Below, piece after piece: positions 19,308 through 27,681 of a stretch of DNA of 64,000 bases. Both the position numbers and the translations under genes were made by a program. Each line of letters opens with the position of its first letter. Position 1 is the first letter of the stretch. Where the stretch lies: positions 35,889 through 99,888 of the forward strand of contig REAZ01000018.1 in assembly GCA_004294445.1 (NCBI GenBank), in the 5' to 3' direction. The notes beneath the pieces were generated by a model. It was given only the letters and a program-made list of their open reading frames with translations, ran no database searches and was not told where the DNA came from. The stretch is from Cytophagales bacterium. GTDB taxonomy: Bacteria; Bacteroidota; Bacteroidia; Cytophagales; Thermoflexibacteraceae.

Positions 19308-19369
19308 TTTCCAGCAAGTCTTTCACCTCTGGGGCGACCGTCGCTACGGAAAGATTTAGATAGGGGCAA
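19268..19369. repeat. Palindromic repeat overlapping the MFS gene end
   Basis: Outer arms TTGCCCC (19268–19274) and GGGGCAA (19363–19369), with inner arms CCCCAGAGG (19287–19295) and CCTCTGGGG (19326–19334), make a nested imperfect palindrome of about 100 bp that is more GC-rich than its surroundings. It resembles interspersed short repeats of Bacteroidota genomes. It may also fold as a hairpin after the MFS gene. Confidence 0.65.
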
Positions 19370-19461
19370 AAGAACGGTTGAAAAGTCCAATTACTTGGCT
19401 ATTCCACTTTAAAAATAGAATATCTAAGAAACAAAAATAAAAAATAAATTTTTCAAATAAA

Positions 19462-20877
19462 ATGAAAGTAGAACAAATTTACACGGGTTGTTTAGCTCAA
19501 GGGGCTTATTATATCCAATCGGGCAACGAGGTCGCTATCATTGACCCTTTGCGTGAGGTAAAACCGTACATAGAAAAAGCAAAGCGCAACAATGCCACTA
19601 TCAAATATATTTTTGAAACGCATTTCCACGCTGACTTTGTGTCTGGTCATTTGGACTTGGCGAAAGAAACAGGTGCAGCAATCGTTTACGGCACAAATGC
19701 AAACCCTTCTTTCGAAGCTATCATTGCAAAAGATGGGCAAGAGTTCAAATTGGGCGAAGTAACTTTTCGTGTGCTGCATACCCCAGGGCATACGATGGAA
19801 TCAAGCTGTTACTTACTTTTTGATGAAAATGGCAAAGAAAATGCTATTTTTACAGGGGATACACTTTTCATTGGGGACGTAGGTAGACCTGATTTGGCAC
19901 AAAAATCTGACTTGACTATCAACGACTTAGCGGGTCATCTGTATGATTCTCTGCACAATAAAATCATGCCTTTGTCTGATGACTTGATTGTGTATCCTGC
20001 ACACGGAGCAGGTTCGGCTTGTGGCAAAAACATGAGTAAGGAAACTTCAGATACGTTGGGCAACCAAAAAAAGACAAACTATGCCCTCAAAGCGGCTACA
20101 AAGGAGCAATTTATCAAAGAAGTTACAGATGGCTTGTTGCCGCCGCCTTTTTACTTCCCTAAGAACGTGATGATGAATAAAACAGGCTACGAAAATGTAG
20201 AAAAAGTAATCGCCAAGGGGACTACGCCGCTTTCACCCGAAGTAATAGAAATGTTGGTAGAAGACCACCATGCTATTGTTTTGGACACACGCAAACCACA
20301 AGTTTTCAAAGATGGTTTTATTCCAAAAGCTATCAATATAGGTATTGATGGAGATTTTGCCCCTTGGGTAGGCACTTTGATTACAGACATCAATCAGGCA
20401 ATCATTTTAGTTACTGACGAAGGTAGAGAAGAAGAAGTGGTAACTCGCTTATCCAGAGTTGGTTATGACAATACGCTTGGTTATTTAGAAGGTGGAATAG
20501 AAGCATGGAAAAAAGCTGGAAAAGAGTTAGACCATGTAGTTTCTATTTCGGCAGATGAGTTTGCAGAGAAATTGAAAGAAAATAAGAACTTGCTCGTCAA
20601 AGACGTTCGCAAAGAAAGCGAATACCAAGCAGAACACGTTGAAAGTGCGGAAAATACCTCTTTGGCATACATCAATGAAAACATGACTTCTTTCGACAAA
20701 GAGAAAACAAACTACATTCATTGCGCAGGCGGCTACCGTTCTATGATTGCCGTTTCCGTTCTCAAAGCAAGAGGCTATCACAATGTCATAGACGTAGCAG
20801 GCGGCTTCGGGGCTATTTCCAAGACAGACGTACCAAAAACTAATTATGTTTGTCCTTCTACTTTGAAAGCAAGTTAG
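19462..20877 (+). CDS. MBL-fold – double rhodanese protein, persulfide dioxygenase-like
   Basis: 471 residues. The metallo-beta-lactamase domain (1–235) is of the ETHE1 type: THFHADFVSGH (53–63), TPGH (107–110), GD (132–133) and PAHG (179–182). Two rhodanese domains follow (about 255–360 and 362–465). Only the second has the active-site Cys (Cys421 in YIHCAGGYRS). The first has Asp-Glu (319–320) at the equivalent loop and is probably structural. Such enzymes oxidise glutathione- or bacillithiol-type persulfide to sulfite and shuttle sulfane sulfur. This fits with SQR and TauE in the same island. Confidence 0.93.
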   Translation: MKVEQIYTGCLAQGAYYIQSGNEVAIIDPLREVKPYIEKAKRNNATIKYIFETHFHADFVSGHLDLAKETGAAIVYGTNANPSFEAIIAKDGQEFKLGEVTFRVLHTPGHTMESSCYLLFDENGKENAIFTGDTLFIGDVGRPDLAQKSDLTINDLAGHLYDSLHNKIMPLSDDLIVYPAHGAGSACGKNMSKETSDTLGNQKKTNYALKAATKEQFIKEVTDGLLPPPFYFPKNVMMNKTGYENVEKVIAKGTTPLSPEVIEMLVEDHHAIVLDTRKPQVFKDGFIPKAINIGIDGDFAPWVGTLITDINQAIILVTDEGREEEVVTRLSRVGYDNTLGYLEGGIEAWKKAGKELDHVVSISADEFAEKLKENKNLLVKDVRKESEYQAEHVESAENTSLAYINENMTSFDKEKTNYIHCAGGYRSMIAVSVLKARGYHNVIDVAGGFGAISKTDVPKTNYVCPSTLKAS

Positions 20878-20913
20878 TCAGCAACCCATTGTTTTACCAA
20901 ACTTTATTGCAAT

Positions 20914-22758
20914 ATGATGAAAACATTTTTTAAATTTTTATTTACTTTCTTCGTAGTCATAAGCTTTTTATCTGTTGAGAAAAGCCATGCACAAGTTAAT
21001 TCTGAGTTATCTATCAAAACGTTAGAAAAACCGCAATTAGCTATTCGTAGGGGTATTCAGAAAAGCGCATTGACGAGCAGCAGTGTCAAAATACCCAATT
21101 TGAAAGCGGTGTTGCTTGGCGCACCGATTGACGGGGATAATGGCACTTGGACTAAATCTGAAATTGCCAATCTGAAAAAAGCCTCTGCCATGCTCCAACA
21201 AAATGGAGTCGAAGTGCATGAGTTCTACACACCCAACAATAATTGGGCTGAGATAAAAAAAGCCGCAGAGGGTGCGCACTTCTTGCTCTACAGAGGGCAT
21301 GGCGTGTATGACGGCTCTACGCCGCCCAAATGGGTAGGAGGGTTTAGCCTCAAAGATAAATTTGCTTCTGCGGAAGATGTGATGAAAGATTTGAAATTGG
21401 CAAAAGGAGCTATCGTCATGCTTTATGGATGCTTTACGGCGGGTAATGCAGGCTCTGATATTGGAAAAATTGATGCAAAAGAAGCTGAAAGGCGTGTAGC
21501 TATGTATTCCAAGCCTTTCATGGAGATGGGGGCTGCTGCTTATTACGCAAATTGGTTTGGCGATGCCTTTGAAAAATACGTTTCTTTGCTTTTTGAAGGT
21601 AAAACTATGGGAGATGCGTATAAAAACTATACAGATTTCAATGCTCAGACTGTGAAATATGCAAAACACCCAAATCTTAGCACAACGGATATGTGGATAG
21701 ACCATGATGTTTGGGACGGAAAAACAGCTTATAACAATGCTTTTGTGGGCAATCCGAATGAATCGCTCACTTCATTGTTTGGAAAAAATAAGCCTACAAA
21801 CACCAACACTACCAGCACCACTATTACTACTCCCACAAACAATAGTACAAATAATAGTGTTCCCTCCAATGCAGGCTTTGTGTTTATAGATGATAAAAAA
21901 GCTGATGGCTCACCCAAAACATACCAAGAAGTATTGGCTGAACTGAAAGGGAAAGTAGTATACGCCGATGTATGGGCAAGTTGGTGCGCCCCTTGCATGA
22001 ACGAGATGCCTCATTCTCAAAAAATGCAAGAGAAATTTGATGGTAAAGAGGTGGCTTTTGTCTATTTTAACTTGGACGAATCGGACGCTAAATGGAAAAA
22101 AACGATTAGTCAAAAAAATATCAAAGGGTATCATTTTCGTTTAGCACCAGATACAGAGATTTACAATAATTTTATGACAGACTTTAATGTGAGCGGTATC
22201 CCTCATTTTATTCTGATTGATAAGAAAGGAAGTATCAATGATTCTGATGCAAGCCGCCCAAGTGATGCAAGCACCGAAAACGCCATCAGGCAGCTTGTAA
22301 GTGTCAAAACCAATAAAGTCAATAGAATGAACCCCAATAGGCGTGGAAGTGGCTTGAAAGGCTATTATTATATCAATGATGAGTTGGTTCAAGAAAAAAT
22401 AGATGCAGTCATTGATTTTGACTGGTCGGAAAAATCACCATTTGACAACGGGCAAACAGAAGACTATCAAATTGCTTGGACAGGAAGCATAGAGCCTAAA
22501 TATTCGGAAAATTATACTTTCTATACTACCGCCGATGATGGGGTAATACTTACTGTGAATGGTATAGAACTAATAAACCAATGGCACGACCAGCCAGCTA
22601 CGGAGTGGTCAGGGGAAATAAGGCTGGAAGCAGGACGGAAATATACCATCGAGATTAGCTATTATCAGGCAGCAGGAGGGGCAATCATGCAATTAATGTG
22701 GGAAAGTCCTTCGCAAAAAAAAGAAATTGTGCCTCAATCACAGCTTTATAAGGATTAA
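20914..22758 (+). CDS. Exported caspase-like – thioredoxin – PA14 fusion protein
   Basis: 614 residues; no family name is recognised for the full architecture. A signal peptide (FLFTFFVVISFLSVEKSHA) comes first. Residues about 60–275 look like a caspase-like peptidase (CHAT/C25 type), with candidate dyad His129 (LLYRGHGVYDG) and Cys173 (VMLYGCFTAG). A Thr/Asn linker (294–316) follows. Residues 320–465 are a TlpA-like thioredoxin with WCAPC (Cys358, Cys361) and cis-Pro430 (SGIPHF). Residues about 478–614 are a PA14 domain (YTFYTTADDGVILTVNG), usually glycan-binding. It lies 36 bp after the MBL–rhodanese gene. A role in handling secreted thiol proteins, or in surface proteolysis, is conjecture. 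Confidence 0.85.
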   Translation: MMKTFFKFLFTFFVVISFLSVEKSHAQVNSELSIKTLEKPQLAIRRGIQKSALTSSSVKIPNLKAVLLGAPIDGDNGTWTKSEIANLKKASAMLQQNGVEVHEFYTPNNNWAEIKKAAEGAHFLLYRGHGVYDGSTPPKWVGGFSLKDKFASAEDVMKDLKLAKGAIVMLYGCFTAGNAGSDIGKIDAKEAERRVAMYSKPFMEMGAAAYYANWFGDAFEKYVSLLFEGKTMGDAYKNYTDFNAQTVKYAKHPNLSTTDMWIDHDVWDGKTAYNNAFVGNPNESLTSLFGKNKPTNTNTTSTTITTPTNNSTNNSVPSNAGFVFIDDKKADGSPKTYQEVLAELKGKVVYADVWASWCAPCMNEMPHSQKMQEKFDGKEVAFVYFNLDESDAKWKKTISQKNIKGYHFRLAPDTEIYNNFMTDFNVSGIPHFILIDKKGSINDSDASRPSDASTENAIRQLVSVKTNKVNRMNPNRRGSGLKGYYYINDELVQEKIDAVIDFDWSEKSPFDNGQTEDYQIAWTGSIEPKYSENYTFYTTADDGVILTVNGIELINQWHDQPATEWSGEIRLEAGRKYTIEISYYQAAGGAIMQLMWESPSQKKEIVPQSQLYKD

Positions 22759-22764
22759 TAAATT

Positions 22765-22790
22765 CTGTTAGCCACCACAAACACTAACAG
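22765..22790. terminator. Possible weak hairpin after the caspase-like gene
   Basis: CTGTTAG (22765–22771) and CTAACAG (22784–22790) form a 7-bp stem with a 12-nt loop. There is no long T-run. The arms share their ends with the palindromic element at 63589, so this may instead be a decayed copy. Confidence 0.35.
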
Positions 22791-22861
22791 TGATTTTATT
22801 AAAGCTATTCAGCTCATAATTAATTGTTTATAATTTTATAATTCATACTTCTTAAAAAGTT

Positions 22862-23428
22862 ATGTTAGAACTTTTAAAATCCCCTTGGCACTGGTCAGTG
22901 GCAGGAGTGATGATAGGGCTTACTGTGCCTATACTACTCATCTTAGGAAATAAAAAATTTGGAATTTCGTCCTCTTTAAGGCACGTATGCGCCGCTTGCT
23001 TGCCCGCAAATATTTCTTTTTTCAAATATGATTGGAAGAAAGAAAGTTGGAATCTATTTTTTGTAGTAGGCGTTTTCTTGGGCGGTTTTTTAGCACATTT
23101 GTTTTTGCAAAATCCACAAGATATGCAAGTTACAGAAAGTACAAAAGCGGTATTAGCAAGCTATGGCATTACTGATTATAGCCAACTCATGCCCACTGAA
23201 ATTTTTGCTTGGAAAAACCTTTTTACCCTCAAAGGCTTTATTTTCTTTGTTTTAGGTGGCTTTATGGTAGGCTTCGGCACACGCTACGCAGGTGGCTGTA
23301 CGTCTGGTCATTCGATTATGGGCTTGGCTAATTTGCAGCTACCTTCGTTGATAGCAACGATTAGCTTCATGGTAGGCGGCTTCATATCTGCGAATGTCTT
23401 ATTACCCTTGATTTTCAAGCTTTTGTAA
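22862..23428 (+). CDS. YeeE/YedE family sulfur-compound permease, first half
   Basis: 188 residues, about four or five membrane helices. The family motif GTRYAGGCTSGHSIMG (139–154) carries Cys146, which in YeeE/YedE-type proteins lines the path for thiosulfate or persulfide. A second Cys pair lies in RHVCAACLPAN (40–50). Half-size members are usually encoded as adjacent pairs (PmpA/PmpB type), and the partner follows directly at 23513. It would bring reduced sulfur across the inner membrane. Confidence 0.9.
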   Translation: MLELLKSPWHWSVAGVMIGLTVPILLILGNKKFGISSSLRHVCAACLPANISFFKYDWKKESWNLFFVVGVFLGGFLAHLFLQNPQDMQVTESTKAVLASYGITDYSQLMPTEIFAWKNLFTLKGFIFFVLGGFMVGFGTRYAGGCTSGHSIMGLANLQLPSLIATISFMVGGFISANVLLPLIFKLL

Positions 23429-23512
23429 AAAAGTAGTGGCTATTGGTTTCGCAAGTGATAACACTTGCAAAATTGGCAAGCAAATAAGGTAAATATCAAA
23501 ACACTCAAAAAA

Positions 23513-24031
23513 ATGATACAAAATACAATAGAAAGCCCTGAAATAGAAGAAATTATCAATACCGACACTCGCCACACAGATGCAATGTGTACCAATGAAT
23601 CTGCCTTGCAGCACCCTTGGTGGTATAATTTTAAATACATGGCTGTCGGCATCATCTTTGGCATTGTTTTCATCAAGGCTGAAATTATTAGCTGGTTTCG
23701 TATCCAAGAGATGTTCCAACTTACTTCTTTCCACATGTACGGTGTCATAGGCACTGCGGTGGTAGTGGGGCTTATCTCTATCCAACTCATTAAAAGACTG
23801 AATATCAAGTCTATTTATGGAGAAAAAATTACTATAGACAATAAAGAATTTAACAAAGGGCAAATCTATGGTGGGTTAATTTTTGGCTTAGGTTGGGCAA
23901 TTACGGGAGCCTGCCCAGGTCCTCTTTTCGCCCAAATTGGCAACGGTTTTGGCGTAATTGCTATAACTCTATTGAGTGCGATAGCAGGAACTTGGGTGTA
24001 TGGGAAATTTAGGGATAAATTGCCTCATTAA
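23513..24031 (+). CDS. YeeE/YedE (DUF6691-like) permease, second half
   Basis: 172 residues from ATG 23513 (MIQNTIESPEI). An upstream in-frame ATG at 23465 lies in low-quality coding sequence. About four membrane helices. The motif GWAITGACPGPLFAQIGNG provides the conserved Cys of the second half of the pair. A His-containing N-terminal segment (DTRHTDAMCTNES) precedes the first helix. With the gene at 22862 it should form a full transporter. It ends 4 bp before the next start, so the two are co-translated. Confidence 0.88.
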   Translation: MIQNTIESPEIEEIINTDTRHTDAMCTNESALQHPWWYNFKYMAVGIIFGIVFIKAEIISWFRIQEMFQLTSFHMYGVIGTAVVVGLISIQLIKRLNIKSIYGEKITIDNKEFNKGQIYGGLIFGLGWAITGACPGPLFAQIGNGFGVIAITLLSAIAGTWVYGKFRDKLPH

Positions 24032-24035
24032 TAGC

Positions 24036-25103
24036 ATGGAAAATAAAGAACTAAATCAAAAACTACGCTACTTAATTGGTTTGCTGGCTGTCATACCCTT
24101 AGCTATAGTTTTATTATTGGGCTTATTAGTTGCTCAAATGCTTGGTTTGCGTATAAATGTTGATATTTATTGGAAAGAAACTGCCAATACTGCTAATAAC
24201 AGTGTAGTCGTAACGAAGCCCGCTGAAGCAAAGGCTTCTTTACCTACTCTTTGGCAAGCACCCGATACAAGCACTATTCCACAAGACGAGCAGGGCAAGC
24301 TCATTAGGTATGGTAGAGAATTGATAAAAAATACTTCGGCTTATTTGGGTAAAAATGGCTCTGTCGCCAAAATGAGCAATGATATGAACTGCCAAAACTG
24401 CCACTTGGAAGCGGGAACAAAGCCTTTTGGGAATAATTACAGTGCAGTTGCCTCTACTTATCCGAAGTTTAGGGAGAGGTCTGGGACGGTAGAAACTATT
24501 CCCAAAAGAGTAAACGACTGCCTCGAACGTAGCCTGAACGGAAAACCCTTAGATACAGCGAGCAGGGAAATGCAAGCGATAGTTGAGTACATTCATTGGC
24601 TGGGAAAAGACGTAAAAAAAGAAGAAAAACCAGCAGGGGCGGGCATATTGGAATTGGCTTACATGGACAGAGCTGCCAGCCCCGAAAAAGGAAAAATCGT
24701 CTATGAGAAAAAGTGTTTTTCCTGCCATCAGTTAGACGGTAGTGGCGTTCCTGACACAGAAAAAGGGGGTTATCAATATCCTCCGCTTTGGGGAAAAAAT
24801 AGCTATAACAATGGGGCGGGTTTATTTCGACTTTCTCGATTTGCGGGTTACGTCAAAGCCAATATGCCTTTGGGGGCAAGCTATAACTCGCCTTTGCTCA
24901 CAGACGAAGAGGCTTGGGACATCGCAGCCTACGTAAATAGTATGCCTCGCCCCGATGTCCGCAAAACTGTGATGAAAAATGATTGGAAAAATATCGCAGG
25001 AAAGCCCATAGACCACCCTTTTGCGCCTTTTGCAGATGGCTTTTCAGAGGAGCAGCATAAATTTGGAAATTTTAAACCAATCATAGCTGCAAGAAAAAAA
25101 TAG
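24036..25103 (+). CDS. tsdA: Membrane-anchored dihaem cytochrome c, TsdA-like thiosulfate dehydrogenase
   Basis: 355 residues from ATG 24036; the frame is open from 24000, but this start follows the permease gene directly. One N-terminal membrane anchor (12–37) is followed by two haem sites, CQNCH (119–123) and CFSCH (227–231). The TsdA landmarks are present: the stretch YPKFRERSGTVETIPKRVNDC, with Cys162 as likely axial haem-1 ligand, ERSLNGK, and Met277 in KANMPLG as likely ligand of haem 2. TsdA couples two thiosulfates to tetrathionate, or the reverse, in the periplasm. The gene symbol rests on these motifs only. Confidence 0.85.
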   Translation: MENKELNQKLRYLIGLLAVIPLAIVLLLGLLVAQMLGLRINVDIYWKETANTANNSVVVTKPAEAKASLPTLWQAPDTSTIPQDEQGKLIRYGRELIKNTSAYLGKNGSVAKMSNDMNCQNCHLEAGTKPFGNNYSAVASTYPKFRERSGTVETIPKRVNDCLERSLNGKPLDTASREMQAIVEYIHWLGKDVKKEEKPAGAGILELAYMDRAASPEKGKIVYEKKCFSCHQLDGSGVPDTEKGGYQYPPLWGKNSYNNGAGLFRLSRFAGYVKANMPLGASYNSPLLTDEEAWDIAAYVNSMPRPDVRKTVMKNDWKNIAGKPIDHPFAPFADGFSEEQHKFGNFKPIIAARKK

Positions 25104-25180
25104 TTTTAAGTTATAAGTTTTTTAACGCTTTTAGTTGTCATAAAATTCCAATAGTGGTTAAAAAAGACAAAAAGTAAACC

Positions 25181-26575
25181 ATGAAAATAAATAAATACTT
25201 CATTTTAAGCATTTTACTTTTCATATTTTTATCAAAAGAAGCAGAAGCACAAAATGCTACTATTCAGAAAGATAGCACCACTTTGCGGCAGGTTTTTACC
25301 AGAGGAAAAGCAAGCTGTTTGTTACGTAACTTCTTGATGGTGAATGATAATCAAGGGCAACTTACTGATACTTATGGTTATGCAGTTGCGGGCGTATTGG
25401 GCTACCAAACTGCAAAGTACAAGGGTTTTCAGTTGGGCGTGGGCGGTTCGGTAACTTATAATATTGCTTCCTCAGATTTTACGCAAAATGATGCACTTAC
25501 CAATGCCCCCGACCGCTATGTCATTGGCTTGTATGATGTTACCAATTTTTCTCAAAAAAATGAATTGGTAAGAATAGAAGAACTTTTCTTGCGCTATACT
25601 TGGAAAAAATCAAGCATTAACTTTGGGAAACAGTTACTCGCCTTGCCTTTTATCAATCCGCAAGATGGCAGAATGCGCCCTTCTTTTGTGGAAGGACTTT
25701 GGATAGACCTAAACCCTAATGCCAATCTGCACTTTGAGGGTGGTTATTTGTACCGCTCTGCGCCTCGCTCCACCCAAAAATGGTATGGAATGGCGGAATC
25801 TATTGGCACTTACCCCACAGGCTTAAATCCCGATGGCAGTCGTTCAGGCTATGCTAATAACCTGACAAGCAAGGGTTTATTTTTAATTGGTGGACATTAT
25901 CAGTTTAAAAATCAAGTAAAATTGACCTTCAGAAATTATTTTTTAGAAAATATTTATAACCTTACTTTTGCCCAAATAGAAAAGAATTTTTCTTTAAAAA
26001 ATAAGGACAAAGTTTTGATTGCCTTCCAAGCGAATCGGCAAGATGCTGTAAATCAAGGTGGAAATGCCGATTTAGCAAAAACTTACATAGAGCCAAATAC
26101 ATATTCTTGGGTGTTGGGTGGGCGAATTGCTTATCAAAGAAAAAACACGCAGTTTTTACTTAATTATACTCGCATTACCGCAGATAGTCGCTTTCTTTCG
26201 CCAAGAGAGTGGGGTTTAGAACCATTTTTTACTTTTATGAAGCGTGAAAGAAGTGATGGTTTTGGAGATGTTCATGCGGTAAATCTGTACTTTATCCACC
26301 AAATTCCGCAAAAAAGATTGCGTTTGGAAGGGGGAATTGGACATTATCAACTGCCTGACGTGAAAAATACTCGTCTAAATAAGTACGGAATGCCTTCTTT
26401 TTTCCAATTTAATGCAGAAATGCGCTACCGATTCAAAGGATTTTTGGAAGGTTTGGACGTGCAGCTTTTGGCAACTTATAAAATTAATGAGGGAGAACTC
26501 TATGATAATGAACGCTATCGGATTAACAAAGTAGATATGGTGAATTATAACGTGGTACTCAATTATCGTTTTTAG
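25181..26575 (+). CDS. Outer-membrane porin, OprD-like
   Basis: 464 residues with a signal peptide (YFILSILLFIFLSKEAEAQ). The rest shows alternating amphipathic beta-strands typical of a 16–18-stranded barrel and ends in a terminal aromatic strand (YNVVLNYRF), as outer-membrane proteins need for BAM recognition. Local features such as DGRMRPSFVEGLWIDLNP and the GGHYQFKNQVKLTFRNYF strands fit the OprD/outer-membrane porin group. Between tsdA and the AraC gene, it may admit thiosulfate or another sulfur anion. Confidence 0.85.
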   Translation: MKINKYFILSILLFIFLSKEAEAQNATIQKDSTTLRQVFTRGKASCLLRNFLMVNDNQGQLTDTYGYAVAGVLGYQTAKYKGFQLGVGGSVTYNIASSDFTQNDALTNAPDRYVIGLYDVTNFSQKNELVRIEELFLRYTWKKSSINFGKQLLALPFINPQDGRMRPSFVEGLWIDLNPNANLHFEGGYLYRSAPRSTQKWYGMAESIGTYPTGLNPDGSRSGYANNLTSKGLFLIGGHYQFKNQVKLTFRNYFLENIYNLTFAQIEKNFSLKNKDKVLIAFQANRQDAVNQGGNADLAKTYIEPNTYSWVLGGRIAYQRKNTQFLLNYTRITADSRFLSPREWGLEPFFTFMKRERSDGFGDVHAVNLYFIHQIPQKRLRLEGGIGHYQLPDVKNTRLNKYGMPSFFQFNAEMRYRFKGFLEGLDVQLLATYKINEGELYDNERYRINKVDMVNYNVVLNYRF

Positions 26576-26593
26576 GAAACGTACATCAAACCC

Positions 26594-27469
26594 TTGAAAA
26601 AAATCTATCCTACATACTGCATAGCTAACTATCCTGAAAATGACGGATTAGAGCAAATTGGCAACACTTTCTATATTACTAAACTATCGAGTTTGGTGCA
26701 AGGCTTCCCCAATATAGATAAGCCACATACGCATACTTTTTATATGCTGATGATAGTAACTCAAGGGACAGGTCGGCATACGATTGATTTTGTCGATTAT
26801 CCTATTCATGCCTTTGCTACTTTTTTCTTAACTCCAGGTCAGGTGCATAGCTGGGAACTTTCCCCAAACGTAGATGGATATGCTATTTTCTTTGAGGCTA
26901 ATTTTTTTATCCAAACCTACAAGAGCAGATTGTACGAATATCCTTTTTTTAATTCTCAAGAGAGCCTGCCCTACTTAGCTATTTCTGGAGATACAAATTT
27001 CATTCACAGTATGCTTACTTATCAGTATCAGACCTACCTTGCCGCCACGCCCACAAAGCCTGATATTCTGCTCGCCTACTTATATATAATCTTAGAATAC
27101 CTAAAGCGCATCTATGACGAGCAGCCACCCAAACAAGTGAATAGCCCGCATTTTTCTAAGTGGAGAAACTTTGAAATACTACTTAATGAGCATTTTAGTA
27201 AAAAGAAAGAGGTGGGGGAGTATGCAAAAATGATGAATATCTCTGCCAATTATCTCAACGTACTTTGCAAAAACAGTGTAGGGAAAACAGCAAGCCAGCT
27301 TATTCAAGAACGTATTATCACAGAAGCCAAAAGATTATTAGTCCATACTTCTTTGAATATCAAGGAAATTAGCTATCAGCTTGGCTTTGAAGACTATGCT
27401 TATTTTTCTCGTTTTTTTAAAAAATACGCCCAACTAACAGCAGAGGGGTTCAGAAAATCTCACAAATAA
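26594..27469 (+). CDS. AraC family transcriptional regulator, TTG start
   Basis: 291 residues. The N-terminal cupin-like ligand domain (HTHTFYMLMIVTQGTGRHTIDF) is followed by a C-terminal double helix-turn-helix with the AraC signature (NIKEISYQLGFEDYAYFSRFFKKYAQLTAEGFRKSH). The reading begins with TTG at 26594. The first internal ATG would remove part of the cupin, so the TTG start is preferred. The gene follows the porin by 18 bp and probably controls this island in response to a small molecule. Confidence 0.9.
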   Translation: MKKIYPTYCIANYPENDGLEQIGNTFYITKLSSLVQGFPNIDKPHTHTFYMLMIVTQGTGRHTIDFVDYPIHAFATFFLTPGQVHSWELSPNVDGYAIFFEANFFIQTYKSRLYEYPFFNSQESLPYLAISGDTNFIHSMLTYQYQTYLAATPTKPDILLAYLYIILEYLKRIYDEQPPKQVNSPHFSKWRNFEILLNEHFSKKKEVGEYAKMMNISANYLNVLCKNSVGKTASQLIQERIITEAKRLLVHTSLNIKEISYQLGFEDYAYFSRFFKKYAQLTAEGFRKSHK

Positions 27470-27681
27470 ATAATTTGTCCAACTTATTGCCGTATCTATC
27501 CATTTTATTATTTTTTAAGTAAGCGTATTTTTGCTCTTGCGAATTGCATAGGGAGAAATGAGCAAATTTCAGCGATGCAGCCTCTACAAAAGAAAATGAA
27601 AAGTATATCTTGCAAGGCAGATTATCTCAACTCTCACCGTCTGATTTCTCTCGTTTTTTACACTTTAATTCAATCGTAAAT

